Shown here: piece by piece, positions 47,129-60,339 of the stretch
How the letters are laid out: each line of letters opens with the position of its first letter
How positions within the stretch are numbered: the first letter of the stretch is position 1
The notes under the pieces: generated by a model
Told to the model about the DNA's origin: nothing
The model's input: only the letters and a program-made list of their open reading frames with translations
The model's database searches: none
Assembly (NCBI GenBank): GCA_035236585.1
Contig: CP141132.1
Location: forward strand, 56,517,880-56,581,879
Length of the DNA: 64,000 nt
Reading direction: 5' to 3'
Source: Warburgia ugandensis
Lineage: Eukaryota > Streptophyta > Magnoliopsida > Canellales > Canellaceae
Position numbers and translations under genes: made by a program

Positions 47129-47759
47129 TTCAAAGAAAATAATAAAATTAAAAGGAACACACACAAGTGATTGAAAAAATACTTTATTATGTATTTCAGG
47201 TTCATGTAATTACTCCAAGTGTTCTAATTGAAACTCATTACATATTTAGCCCATTTAGTTCGTATTTCATTGAGATTTACTCTGGAGTAACTCTTTTTGT
47301 TTGCCTACTCAGAAAGCATAGCAACCTGAATTACAACATATTTAATTAAGCTCAAACATTTTAACTAGATCCATAAAAACTGTAGAAAAATATAAGATTA
47401 TGAAAAGTAAAAAGTGTTCTACTTTTTTAAAATGGGATACAGAAATACTATCCAATATGAGGGTCCTCTTGTATCTGAGGACATAGTACCCATACTCCCA
47501 ATCAGACTGTTGTTTAAAGTACTGTGCAACAAGGACAACAAAAAAGAACTCTTAAATATAATTTGTAATAATGTAGGTTTAATTAGTGGTAACTTAGAGT
47601 AATTAACTATTTCTTATACCTTAACATTTTTCCAAGTGACTTTTGGTGTTTGTACAGTCATGGTGATATTATCCCATTCAAACCAAACTCTATAAATTTA
47701 AATTTGAAATGCATTATAGATGAATAACAAATTACTTATCTACACATAACACATGAAAA

Positions 47760-48945
47760 AAATAAATGCTTACTTATTTATAATTTCTATGAGGGCGAGA
47801 TGGATGTGCTCTCCACAAGAATAAAAAAGAAAGCATGCCCACCGTACATAATAGCATCCAATGAGACCTACATAGATAGTCATATGAATTTTAATGGAAG
47901 TTGACAATCCTTAAGTATAGAATAAGTTGGCAAGAAAACAAGAAAATTAAAACTTACCAGCTATTATAGGAAATCATTAAGCCTTGTCTCTAAGAGCAGC
48001 AAAAGAAGCTTGGTAAAATATCCTGAGCACACCTCTCTATTGGCTATTGCTCTACCACTCTAGAAATGATGTCAAGGTCAAGGAATTGGTAAAGTGTACC
48101 CTCACCCTCAAAAAGGCTAGTCACATCATTTAAGAAGCCGCATAAAATAAATAATTATTACCTATACCATGAAGATATAACATGTAAATGTCAAATATTT
48201 TATGAACAAGTTTGTGCATATACATCATATAGGAGACAACGTGAGGTGCTTGAGTGGATCCCATAGGTAAACTCGTAATAGGTCCTCTACCATAAGTGGG
48301 ACTATAACAATGTCCTCGGCAAGCACTCCCTGCTTGATTTGTACAGGGTTGATTACCATATCGTCATTGATGAGACCATAGATTAACCTTAGGGATCGAT
48401 TCATGTTATATGGGATATCCACATGTTCCTTGGATGGCTAATGTAAAAGATGTAAATTTTTTTAGCTAAACAATATTAATCAATGAAGAGGACCTAATTT
48501 ATGATGCTAGAAAGTGGCCGATCTCAGTGTTGCATGTTGTTGCTGATTAACTACATAAAGTTATTAAATAATTAATTGAGGACTCTAGCTAAAAAATATT
48601 GATGAGGAAGGTAGTATGATAAGATCTATGGGAATGACTAGTGCCTCTAGCCAAGATACATGATACACAATTGCCTACCCAATAGTTATAATATTTTTCA
48701 TTTCTAATGGGAATAGTAGGTAGGCATTAGCATTCAAAGCTATAGTAATAGACACTCGTTTAGTATGTGGTGGTATACAAACTTCGTGTAAAACGTTTGA
48801 TTCATGCTCATAGCATGAACCAACTGCCATGATGTTTTGACGAAAATCCAAGGCCAAAATGCATTAACCCACTTGAAAATTAAATTTACAATAAAGAGGT
48901 TGAGATAGAGAATTATGATAGAAGGACAATGAAAATTTCCAATTT

Positions 48946-48990
<45 letters not shown>

Positions 48991-50430
48991 CTTGGGTAAG
49001 AATTTCCTTTTCAAGAGGCACCTGATGTCCTTCATTATCTTCTTCAGTTGGGGAAGTGCAGTTTGCATTTGATGGAGGTACAAGTGCATTGCAAGAATTA
49101 TGAGTAAGGCATGGAGTAACAATCATCAAACGTCCCTCACACAACTGACTAAATATATTAGTCTTTATTTTCTCAAAGAGTTCATTGTAGGCCTCCTCAT
49201 CATCTTGAACTTTAGGTAAAGATCCTTTAACAAAGAATTTAGAAGGAACAACACCGCAACTGATGCCCCTAACTCAACTAGGGTGGTCCTTCTTATTGCC
49301 CATAGCCTTATACAGGATGTCCTCATTGGTAGCAGTGCTGGTTAGAGTTCCTGTAGCAGTGCTTTCTTGGGTAAGAATGCCTTGCAAAACTTAATTAGAA
49401 AGACATGATCGTGTTGTCTAAGAAATTGTATAAAATTTATAAATAGGCATATTACTTTCATTTGAGATCTTGTTGCCAGTAAGTCCCACTGAATGCACTA
49501 TCTTCTAAAGGGTGGAGCAATCAATGTATTCCGTAGTCCCAACTTTCTTTTGCTATTAAGCAAAGACACTATAGTTAGAGAACAACATGTATATAACTAT
49601 ATCAGCATTAAATTGAAAGGCATAAATTGTCATAGATTCTTAATTTGCACTCTTCTAAACAAGTGTAGCTCAATTTGGATAGGTGGTATTGCAATTTGTT
49701 TCATGCACCGTTCTTCCCCTTGCACTCTTCATTTGCACATTTGTACATGCGTGATCAAGTGCAATAATATGATGTTACATGTAATTAATTAAATGAAACA
49801 TCATTTTTGCACATACCTCAAATTTGGCAGAGGTGTGGTTTTGAAACATCGTTTTTGCACTCCAAACCCCTTAGTCAATGATGTCAGAGAAAATGGAAGG
49901 CACCATGTACAGCCTTGACAAGTCGTTGACATTTGGAGCTATGTAATTGCGAACAAGGTATTCTACATTGCTCACCAGACCCTTATAAAGCACACATCTT
50001 CTTGTCATTTGTCACGTCAAATGCAGTCTGCAAATTGTACACAACAAATTACTATATTTGAAAAATAAGGTAAGTTATAATTTATATAATACATGTACTT
50101 AATGTTTACATACCTTCATCATTTTCGATATTGAATCTTTTTTCGAGGATGGCACATGTCTCAAATCCTCAAATGTGATAGGAACAATGCTTCTTACTAT
50201 AGAGCAGAGGAAACTACTATAAGTAGGTACACTCTCGCCAATCTCTTGCCCTCTGCTATTATATTGGACAATTTCTTTAATTCCTTAAGACTTTCTCTTG
50301 ATAACCTTTTCCATTGTTGTTTGCCCTCTACCCATTTTTTTGGAGTAGTGCTCATGTTGGCCTCTTGTTCATACTCTTCATTGTGGCCATAATCTTTAGT
50401 TTGATGTTCTTCTTGTTTCATCATTACTAC
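47760..50430 (-). pseudogene. CACTA accessory protein (En/Spm Transposase_24-like), decayed
   Basis: Minus-strand translation gives ATNEDILYKAMGNKKDHPS, a stop, then VRGISCGVVPSKFF (49330-49230); the family shows a D-x-L-x-x-A-L-G-x-x-x-x-x-x-R-V-R-G-x-G pattern here. It continues QDDEEAYNELFEKIK (acidic, helical). A splice-like AAGAG/GTATAT border meets the TA microsatellite at 48987. An upstream open piece at 50499-50197 is rich in Lys/Glu/Arg (KKWVEGKQQWKRLSRESLKEL). Further piece at 48422-48225. At 47945-47775 there is a faint HWMLL plus Leu-rich segment that might be an Ulp1-type protease remnant. In En/Spm elements the second product binds subterminal repeats. Exon structure cannot be rebuilt reliably. 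Confidence 0.5.
48952..48987. repeat. (TA)n microsatellite
   Basis: Uninterrupted TA repeat in a probable intron of the CACTA accessory gene, directly after a splice-donor-like sequence on the minus strand. Confidence 0.95.
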
Positions 50431-50859
50431 AAAAAAGAATACAATGATATTAGAACAATGACATAAAAAAATGCCAAGTAATTCATTTAAAGAAACCAAA
50501 CTGACATGACATATGTGGCATAGAAACCGAAAGCAAATCAGATAAGATGCATGAAAATAGAAACTTTCTACAAAATAGATATTTCTAAAATTAAAATTTC
50601 CTAAAAGTAAACCTAGAAACTAATTTGCATGATTATAAGTAAAGCAATGTTAACTTGCATGATTCAAAGTAAATAAGGATATAAATAAAGCAGTGTTAAC
50701 TTGCAAGATTCTAGTCATCACATAGCACATCTATATACACATTCATTTGCACTCATATAAACATGACTGAAACAATCTAGCTTTATGTAAGCAACTGCAA
50801 CTACCATTCGACAATCAAGAGATACATCTTAAAGCATTTACTAGTAAGCCTGCATTTAT

Positions 50860-51143
50860 ATCTTGTTGTGTCTTGTTCATGTCCATTTCTAAAAACGCGT
50901 TATAAATCATTCTTATTAAAATGATTAAGCATGTACTAGGACCATTTGTCATTCTTAAGAATTAATTAGTTACCACTTGTCCTCAAGAACATACACACAC
51001 CCATCTTTTGTTCTTTAACACGGTTAGGTGAATTGGCATTTAAAAAATCTCGAATGTCATGTTTCTTTTCTAAAAATCAAGATTTTCAAAGAAATTATCC
51101 CTACATTTCTACCAAAAATTCGGTAAAGTCTCCTTTGTTTTTC
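50860..51143 (-). repeat. Scrambled fragments of the gypsy LTR
   Basis: 50860-50960 resembles 51865-51960 (CTTGTTGTGTCTTGTTCAT), 50960-51035 resembles 52495-52570 (TTACCACTTGTCC, then ACACGG), and 51035-51143 resembles 51262-51370 (GGTAAAGTCTCCT versus GGCAAAGTTTCCT). So pieces of the adjoining LTR family occur in altered order next to it. Confidence 0.55.
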
Positions 51144-54100
51144 TGTGATACCCCAATTTTTTATAGTAATTTTTAAATACCTTTCTAAATGCAGGGCCCC
51201 TTGTTTGAAAGTTTCTTTAAAAAATAAAGCAACAAAAGATTTTGTTCGTTGAAGAGTGTTTTTGAAAATCCCGAGTGTCATTTCTATAACAAACACAAGG
51301 ATTATACAGTAGAATGAGTGTCTCATTCCAACCTAAAATTTGGCAAAGTTTCCTCTATTTTTTGGACATATGTGCATTTAACACATGCATGTGGAACACT
51401 TGATAGAAAATATAAATAAATTTCATTGTTTTCAAAACAAATACATACAACTTATCGCATCCTAGAACCTCTAGCTGCAACCACATCACAATACATTCCA
51501 CTAAATAAAAATGAGTTCACTCCATCAAAGTAAATATACATACAGCTTCTTTGATAACTTATAAATTAAATCCCAAGATGTGAGGCTCACTCTTTAGTTA
51601 TTGAAAATCCCAATATGCTATAATTAATGCACTGTAGTTACTTTCGCGTCCTTGGATCAACTTGTTTGTCCTTTTATTCTAGTTCTTCAAATCTAAGGCA
51701 TTGTAAAAAATTACAATGTCTCAATAAACTTGCACTTGTGTAGGTGAAAAGGGTTGTTATTTTGGCATGTGGTTAATGATTTAAATAACTGAAGTAATTA
51801 GGCAATTAGTCATACCAAAACAAAATCCTGTTAGCTTAAACACACAGTAAGTTAAGCTTGCATATATGTCTTGTTGTGTCTTGTTCATACTCATTTCTAG
51901 AAATGCATTATAAGTAATACTTATCAAGGTGATCAAGCGTGTACTTGGACCACCTATTGATTAGTTTTGAGAGTTTTAGGTAGGTTGGCAAATGTTTTTA
52001 GTCTACTCTAGGCCAAGTGTAACATGCCTTCTAGTTGAGTTCATATTCCCTTAGGGATAGTATTGTTTCACTCATTTTCTTTAGCATGTAATGCTTTTAT
52101 CCTAAGGGTGCATTTACTAGTTCTCCTCATGAAGTGACCTTTAGGTTCACTTTTCCTAACGATTTGTATTGCTTAGTTAGCTAGGTCATGTCACCATTGT
52201 TTGCATTTTTCTAACATTTGAACAAATGGGGCATAATCTTAAGCATTCCTGTTTTATTTGTGGAAATTTGTGCTCCAAGATAGCCCTCCACTTCACTGAC
52301 ATTTGCACATGTTTTACCCCTTGAAAGATGGCTTACCATATTCTTGATTTAAACTTAAAGCAACTAGCATTAAGGTGTCCATGTTCTAGTATACTCATGC
52401 ATCATTGTTTACTCATTTCTCCTACTTGAAAGCGCATTCATTTTCTACAAAAGCAAGCACGTATTTGTTTCAGTTGTTGTCCCTCTATATGCTTGAGAAC
52501 TAAGTTACCACTTGTCCTTAAGCGCACGCGCACACACACACACACATATTTTGTTCTTAAACACGGCTGGTTGAAATGGATTTATTCATTCTTGAGTTAT
52601 TCAATGGCATTTCTTATTCATTTGTGAGAAAGAGTTAAAAACACATCTTTAGTGAAGATAATCAAAGATGACAATATACAACATGAAAAGGTTACGAATA
52701 TACTAATTCAATTTACAAATTCAGTTAACCTATCTACACTACTCAATTGAGAGAGGGAGCACTACAAATTTTAATATATGGTTCGGTCTCAATGCCTAAA
52801 TCGGTAGTTCAATTGAATAGTAGCCTATGTTTACATACTGACTTTAACTTTTGGAGGTGCCACTAGATATAGGCGCGGGCGCGCACGCACACACACACAA
52901 GTTCTTGTCTAACAAGGGTATTTCATACTCTTTTATTCGAGTGCTATAACTAGACAATAATAGCAATTTCAAGTGTAAGTTCAATAATTCAATTTCCAAT
53001 TTAATAAAGTAAAATGCATCACAAGCTGATAACTAAGTTTCACATGCTTTGATTCCATTTAAAATTTAAGATAGTACACGTAAATCATCATCCACATTAA
53101 TTCATTCTTATAAAAAAAATAGCAACAATTTAGTTTTTCTAAGATAACAATCTTAATCCACCTACCTGATATCAACTGCTCTGATTTACCAATGTCTACC
53201 AGTGATTGATTTGAGTGTTGATCTACGATTTAAATCACTAATCTAAGCTTCTAAATTGTGATACATCATTGATTTGAGATATATACATATGACACTATTA
53301 ATCATTCTTCTAAATTGAAGGTTTAGTTTATGACTAGTCTTTCAATCTATCCAATGATCATACTGGGATCCACTTGTTCAAGTGTCTTGATCCACATAGT
53401 GTCATTTAAATCTTATTCTTAAACTATAGGTTGTATATATTGATGTTTATTGACCATTGTTCTAATCTAATTCAATCTAGATATATGAATTTAATTTGTA
53501 CTGACAATTTGAAGTAAATCTGCGACTCTGATTTGTGTATGAATGGTTGAATTCTACATGTTCAAACAATCTTACAAATAAATTTTATCTACTATGTAAA
53601 ATTAGTAACTTATTATTTTAGATACGAGTTTCAATAGAAATCTGAGTGTTATTAGCTATCAAAAACTCAGATATCATAATTTAATGTAAGATAAACAGTT
53701 ACCATAACCTAATTTCCTAATTAAACATTTTACAACTCTATCTCTAATATTCTATAACTTAATTAAGGTTAACAATTAACAAAATTTTAAGAAAATTCTA
53801 ATTTACTATGCGCACAAAACAGAAATCAAAGTTTAAGTAATCTAGTGGAAGATCTTACCACGAGAGCACAATTTCGAATTCAATCTAGTGGAAGATCCTA
53901 ACACGATTAGATACCATCCATCATCATAGAGTTTAGATCACTACCAAATCCTTGCCGATCATGGCATGGTTTAAAGGGTTTTGTTCTAGAAGTTGGGATG
54001 GACAAGATGAATAGTTTGGATCTTAGATTTGAGCTGCCATAACCCTAATATCAGGTGGGAACCAACGGCTCTGCTTCGCAATTACATAGCTATTGTTAAT

Positions 54101-55198
54101 GGTGAAAATGGCAAGGAGATGAGAGGTGGAGGAAGGGGAAGACAGGTTTTTAGGCATGCAGGTGGCTGAAGGAAGAGGAGGATGGAGTGCATGCCGGTCG
54201 GGGCTGCGTTGGTGGAGGGAGAATGATAGGGGTAGAAAAGAGGAGATGGGCTAATGCGCTAGTAAGGCTGCATCAGCTAGAGGAAGATGTAGGAGGGAGA
54301 TGAAAGGGATAGAAGAAAAGAGGGAAATGAGTGTAGGTTGTGTGCAGGTGGCCAGTGGCTGTTTTGATCATTGATAGAGGAATTCGACTAAAAGAGGGTC
54401 GTGGGTTTTTTGGGTGTGATTGGCCAAATCAAAGAAGAAGGTAGGTGCTTTTGCGCATTACCGATGGGAGATTAGGGTGAAGGGGAGCTCACTAGTAGCA
54501 GATCCAAGTAGGGGAGCTTGCTGGCAAGGGATCTACATGGAGGTAGGTTGTGGGTTGCTAGGAAGATGCCGAAGAGGAGGGTTTTGTTGCCAGTGGGAGC
54601 TTTGTTGCCAATGAGGGCTCTAAATGAAGGGAGGTTGTTGGTGGGAGGAGGAGAAAGGGTTTCCATTGAGTTATAGGTCATTAAGAGGGGGTATCACTTA
54701 TCAAAGCCATTTACAAATAAATGACTTTACAAATTCTTTTAATTCACACAAAAAAATTTATTTTAAGAGGGAGGAGGGACCATTATTAAAATTGGCCCCT
54801 CCTTTAGTTTATTTAATAAATTTAATTTTGAAAAATTTTCCTCTTGAAAATTATATTGTTTTTACTTATCTAATTATATAAAAAAAATAGATGAGAGAAA
54901 GAGCTACTCAATTCTCAAATTTCAGCACGTAGGGCCTACTATGTGAAATTACCAAATTGCTTTTTTTAAGAAAATCAAAACGTATTCATTTGAATTTCAA
55001 TTACAACAAACTTAGTGTTGTTGGAATCATTTTTCAAGTACAATCAATGTTGAGGTATTAACATCAGATTTGATGTCTATAAAATTTTTACTTTCTATAA
55101 CTCAAAAAATTGAGAATTTCAAAATAATTTCTTTTGGCATCGATTTCACATAATTCAAAATTTTTGTAAATTATTATTTAAAAATAAAATATGTTACA
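51144..55198 (-). mobile_element. Solo-type gypsy LTR (4055 bp) nested in the CACTA element
   Basis: On the minus strand it starts TGTAACATATTTT (55198) and ends GGTATCACA (51144). 54780-55198 is colinear with 15565-16016 and 6515-6966 (shared TTGGCCCCTCC, AAATTACCAAATTGC, GTTGTTGGAAT); 51240-51400 matches 12090-12260. No primer site or coding region is attached and no 5-bp target duplication is visible. Its middle (54100-54450) is purine-rich on the plus strand where the other two copies are pyrimidine-rich. Same family and orientation as 12032-16016. Confidence 0.65.
54694..54722. repeat. CACTA-type palindrome inside the nested LTR
   Basis: AAGCCATTTACAAATAAATGACTTT has the palindrome form of the CACTA subterminal units (compare 55261, AAGTCATTTAGTATAAATGACTTT). 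The LTR copy at 12032-16016 lacks it at the matching place. Confidence 0.5.
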
Positions 55199-55254
55199 TA
55201 ATGATTAGTGTAAATTTGGTTGATCATTTTTGGTGCTAAATTTGATTGTAAATA

Positions 55255-55335
55255 AAGAAGTCATTTAGTATAAATGACTTTAATAATGTCAACTTTTAAA
55301 GTAGTTTATACTAAATGATTTTATAAATTTTTTAT
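55255..55335. repeat. Internal pair of CACTA palindromic units
   Basis: Two units (AAGTCATTTAGTATAAATGACTTT and AAAGTAGTTTATACTAAATGATTTT) sit between the nested LTR and the transposase 3' end, far from either terminus. Confidence 0.7.
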
Positions 55336-55580
55336 TCAAAATAAATATACATTTCATGTTAGCACTTTACAATATCTAATAATTAATACATGGTGAAATC
55401 AATTTTTTATTTTAGTCAACAATGATTCATGCATCTTTGTACACACATATAGCTCACTCATTAATCCATATAACTCATGACAAAAGAGCTAATTATAAAT
55501 ATGGAATTATATATATATATATATATATATTGCAACTCGCTAATACATTTGGCATATCCACAAGTACATATATATAGTTT

Positions 55581-58500
55581 TCAAACCCAACAACCCTCCT
55601 CCCCATTATCACACACATAATCCTCATTCTCACTAAGTACTATTTCGATTGATGGGATTATTTTGGTAATAGAAGGGTAATTTATTTCAAGATCTCCTAG
55701 GTCATCTTCATCATAAAAATCCCTCGGATAGGATGATAAAAAAGTTGACCATTTCTTATCACATTCATCTTGCACATATAATACTTGTTTTGCTTGAGAT
55801 GCTAAAATAAATTGATCATTTTTGTAGCCGATCCTATTAAGATCAACTATTGTCAATCCAAGGGCATCGTATTGATGATATCTTTGTTGTGTTCCATCCA
55901 ATTGCACTTAAACACAACCACAGTTCTAAAAGTATAATCCAAGTCCCAAATCTCTCTTATAACCTCATGATAAATATCATCTGCCACTATTGGCTTGTTA
56001 TCCTTTGAATTGGAAAAGAATGTAGAATTGACAACTAAACTAACTCCACTATTTTGTTACATCTTGAGTTATCATTGTATTTTGTGTAAAAGTGATAACC
56101 CTTGATGGCATATCTGACATATTTTATTACTTTTGATCATGGTCCCATTGCCATCCAACCCAAGGTTTTTGATATACAAGGTTCTGCTATTTCTGGCTGA
56201 TCTTGAATCTATTTATATTCATATTAAGTAGGCTTAAGTAAGATTATATATATATGTATATAAATAATGTAGTTTTTAATTAATATTAAGTGAGAATTTT
56301 TTCATTTTACCTTCTTTCATAGCTAATTATTGAAAGCGCAACAATTCTTAAATTGTAGCCACTTCTATTTCTTTGCGTAACTTGGATTCTCTCGCCTTGA
56401 GTACATCCATGTGTTCACCGTGTACACGCATGCACGCACACACACACACGCAGTGCACACACACACACACACACACACAAATTAATAGAGTAATCAAAGA
56501 AAATGTAACAATCAATAATTAAATTTTACATAATTGCATGCATGATCAACTTAATGTATGGTTGGAGTTCATCAACATTTCGCAACACAAAGATACGCAT
56601 GGTCTTGTTCTTTATAGTGAATGGTCGATTCACGACCACTTGAAAGAGGTTCGCCAAACTTAGTATCTTGAAATGCAATTTATTGTTTCTTTCTTAGGAT
56701 TCCAATCACATCCACTCCTATTAAGTAATCTATCCAAAACTCCACTTCTTCCTCTACAATATAACATTCTGCTATACACCCCTCTAGCCGATTGTGATTT
56801 CGTACATACCCTATTAAAATTTTCATGTACCTCTCAAATCGGTACATCCATTGTAAGTAAACTGGCCCACAGAGTCTAACCTCATCAATGTGGTGCATTG
56901 TTAAGTGTACTATGATGTCGAAGAAGGATGGTGGAAAGATTGTCTTAATCTTACATAAGTTGTCAGCAGATGACCTTGAATTTCTTGTAATTTTCAAAAT
57001 CCACCACCTTCTTACACAAAGCATGAAAGAAGTAGCAAGTTTTTTTAATAGCTCCCCTAACTTTTTCTAGTAACATGTAACATATTGTTATGGGCAGTAG
57101 TTGTTGCATCAGTGCATGATAATCGTAGGATTTCATCCCCAAAAATTTCACCTCTTCCTTGGAGACAATGTTTTTAAAGTTTGAAGAGTAGCTATCTGGG
57201 ACTTTAAGCTCAAACAGGGTTTTACACATTATTCTCCTCTCTTCTCTATAGAGCATATAATTTTCCTTAGGTAGCTATGTTCCTCGATTGTCCTTAGCCT
57301 CTGGGTGCATCCTCCTCTTCAAACCCATGTTCATAAGATCCATTCAAGATGCAAGTTCATCCTTTATTTTTTCTGGGATATTAAGCAAGGCACTGGTCAA
57401 GCTTTCACACACATTTTTCTCAATGTACATGACATCAAGCACATGGCATACATGCAGTGATTTTCAGTATGTTAGATGAAAGAATATTGATTTGTTCTTG
57501 CAACAACTTCTACAAATGAATTTCCCTTGCTCGTTTACTTGATTTTTACTTTCTCCACATGACATTAATGTTTTCAACTTGCTCAAAACTTGTTGTCCTA
57601 TCAACATCTATGGAGGTGTCCTTATCGCTACACTCCTGTTAAATTCTCCCCTCTTAAAACGAAATGGATGGTTTCAGCACAACCATTTTCTGTGCCAAAG
57701 GAATGCCATTTTCATACTGTGTTTAAGTTGTATAGCACACGTTTGATCACTACAGACATCCAAATAAATTATCGTACACAGGGAAGTAGCTTATTGTCCA
57801 CAATAGTATAGACTTTAGGGTGAATGATTCTTTCCTGTATGCATCGTATGCTTCAACACCTACATCCCATAATGTCTCAAGATCATTGATCAAGAGAGAC
57901 TAGCACACGTCAATGTCATTCCCTGGCTGCTTTGGACCTGATATCAACATAATTAGCATCATGAACTTCCTCTTCATGCATAGAGAAGGTGGGAGGTTGT
58001 AATAAATTAATATAATGGGCCAACAACTATACTTGTTGCTCATAGAACTATGAGTATTAATCCCATCTGCAGATAATGCAAGTCATAGGTTTCTAGGTTC
58101 TTCACCAAAATTAGGTCACATGAAGTCTTCAAGCTTCCATGCTGGGCTTTCTACTAGATGGCGTGAAAAGCTATCAGCTACTCTATACTTGGTGTGCCAC
58201 ACTAATTTCTTCACTATTTCTATTATATGAAACATTCTTTTGAACCTTGGAATAGGGAAGAAGTATCATAGAACCTTTATAGGAATGTATGTAATTGTCT
58301 TAGTTGAATTATTCTTTAACTTCCATTTTGCTGTCCACAAGTTGGGCATGCATTTTTATCCTTGTACTCCTTCCTATACAAGATGTAATCATTAGGACAC
58401 CCATGTATCTAATCATACTTCAACCCCAGTACAGCTAGGGTTTTCTTTGCCTTCTCATGTGGACCTTGCCAATTTATTATCCTTTAGTAGCATCTTACCC

Positions 58501-59010
58501 ATTACTTTCAAGACTTCTATAAAACCTTGATCTAAAAAATTAAATCTTGATTTCATGTTGTAAAGTTCTACCACTACGGACAGCTTGGTATAATCTTTAC
58601 ACTCAAGGTACAATGGTTTCATTAGCTTCCTCTAATGTAGTATGAAATTGTTCAGGGTTATCCTGGAAGCCATCATATGCATCTCAAAACATTGATACAG
58701 CTGTACGATCTCCAACACTTCATATAGTGTCTTGATCATATCTTTCAGGCCTTGTCGAGGGCTTATGCAGAAGTTCTTCTCCATGCCAAATCCACTGGTG
58801 GTAGCTTTTATGGATTCCATTGAAGTACAAGTATTCTCTCAACACCCCTACAGTTACTTTTTTCAAGTTTTCACATTTTGAACAAGGACAATGCATGCAA
58901 TTATGATCAACACCTACCCTAAGTGCAAACTCTATGAAATTTTCTGTTCCCTCCTCATATTCTTTTGATGTTCTTTTCTAAGTTATCCAAGCATATTTAT
59001 CCATTATCAT
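55581..59010 (-). pseudogene. CACTA transposase (TNP2/TNPD-like), decayed
   Basis: Minus strand. N-terminus (59004-58840): a MDKYAW start, then SKEYEEGTENFIEFA and CPCSKCENL, the transposase-associated zinc-binding domain. Then YLYFNGIHKSY, IHGCPNDYILYRKEY (58425-58376) and ACPTCG (about 58345), the Transposase_21 region; next FFDIIVHLTMHHIDEVRLCG, then RYMKILIGYVRNHNRLEGCI (57024-56680), the DUF4218 region; last GYKNDQFILASQAKQVLYVQD (55907-55581), the DUF4216 region. Domain order is complete for the family, but there are many stops and frameshifts through 58800-57100. In a live element this protein binds the termini and cuts. This copy is dead. Confidence 0.85.
56437..56480. repeat. (CA)n microsatellite
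   Basis: Two CA runs separated by CGCAGTG, in a probable intron of the transposase gene between the DUF4218 and DUF4216 parts. Confidence 0.9.
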
Positions 59011-59439
59011 AAGAAATTTAATCAAATCTGCATGAAGACGTATTAGACATGAAAAGATTAGGTTAGGTATTTTACCAAACATTAGTTATACAAGAATTAG
59101 AAGTATTTGAATTAACAAAATTTCATGGAAATTTTTAATTAATAATAAAAAAATGAAAATATGACAGACACATTGAAGAATGAAATTAACTTTAAAAAGA
59201 AAAGTTTTTAACCCATAACCTTGCAAAAATTCTTCAAATATGCATAATACATATAAGACAAACAAAGAGATACTAACCATAATTGATATTGACCTCGAAT
59301 TTGTGAATGTTGTTCCAATTCACAGTAGGATTTGGTTTAGAGTAATGAAACAAAAATCCGCTTATTTTTTGTTCATATATCATAAACACAGATCGAAAAG
59401 GCACTGTGAAAGTTAATGAAATAACTCTTAAAATAGACG

Positions 59440-59590
59440 TACAATTGAAGTTGTTTGCTATAAACGACTTTAAAAGTCCACACTTTTAATGTTGTTTGGC
59501 TTTAACTAACTTTAAAAGTATGGGATTTAAACAAATTTAAAAGTATGGACTTATAAATTCATTTATAGCAAATAACTTTATAATTTTTAA
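59440..59590. repeat. Second right-side cluster of CACTA palindromic units
   Basis: Three units (GAAGTTGTTTGCTATAAACG and relatives) just upstream of the transposase start on the minus strand, so in promoter position. Confidence 0.7.
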
Positions 59591-60339
59591 AAATTTCACA
59601 TTAAATGTATATTTATTTACTTTTTGACCATTACGATACCTTACATAAATACACAATGAAACTGATTTTACAAACACAAACATAATATATATATATATAT
59701 AAACAAACACGCCAATAAGGAAATCAAATTATTTTTTGATTACATGTAATGTTACATATGTCAAATGTTACACATTATTAGATCTTATTAATATAAGATT
59801 AAAGTGCAAATTTGCTCTTTTTCATCAAAATCTGGCCTAATATTTAGGTGACACCCATTCTATGGAGGGAGAGAGTGTGTGCTTCACTTTTCTTATCCAA
59901 AATTTGATTGTATAACTATCACTCTTCATTAAACCTTAATTTTGAGTGAGAACCACAAATCATAATGTTCTCCCTTTCTTCAATAGTGAGGGTTAGAGAG
60001 GTAAGTAGTTGTCATTTACAATGAAATCATACTATTTTTGCGAAATCAGATGATCTAACAAACTTTTTAAGCCCATCATCTATAGTGAGAAAACCCACAT
60101 GATCTATGAAATGAAAATAGAGAGAGTTAGTAACAAGAAAGCAATTCGTGATCAAAAGAAGTTATGGTTTACATATAGTTTTTTTCATAACATAAACATT
60201 CAAAATATCTAAAATGAAAAGCAACAAGGGAAAAATAGAGAAGCATAATAAGGGCCAAGGAGGAAGTCGTCATGCCACCCGTGAGAAGAAGAGGATAAAG
60301 GAAAAAATGATATGTGGTCGATTATTTATAAATGAACAA

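Noticed and set aside
48740..49144. 134-codon frame ending in a poly-(Tyr-Ile) stretch
   Set aside because: The first part is the CACTA accessory protein, but the Tyr-Ile run is translation of the TA microsatellite in a probable intron.
52861..52900. GC/AC alternating stretch as a possible Z-DNA regulatory site
   Set aside because: Short simple repeat inside an LTR; no evidence of function.
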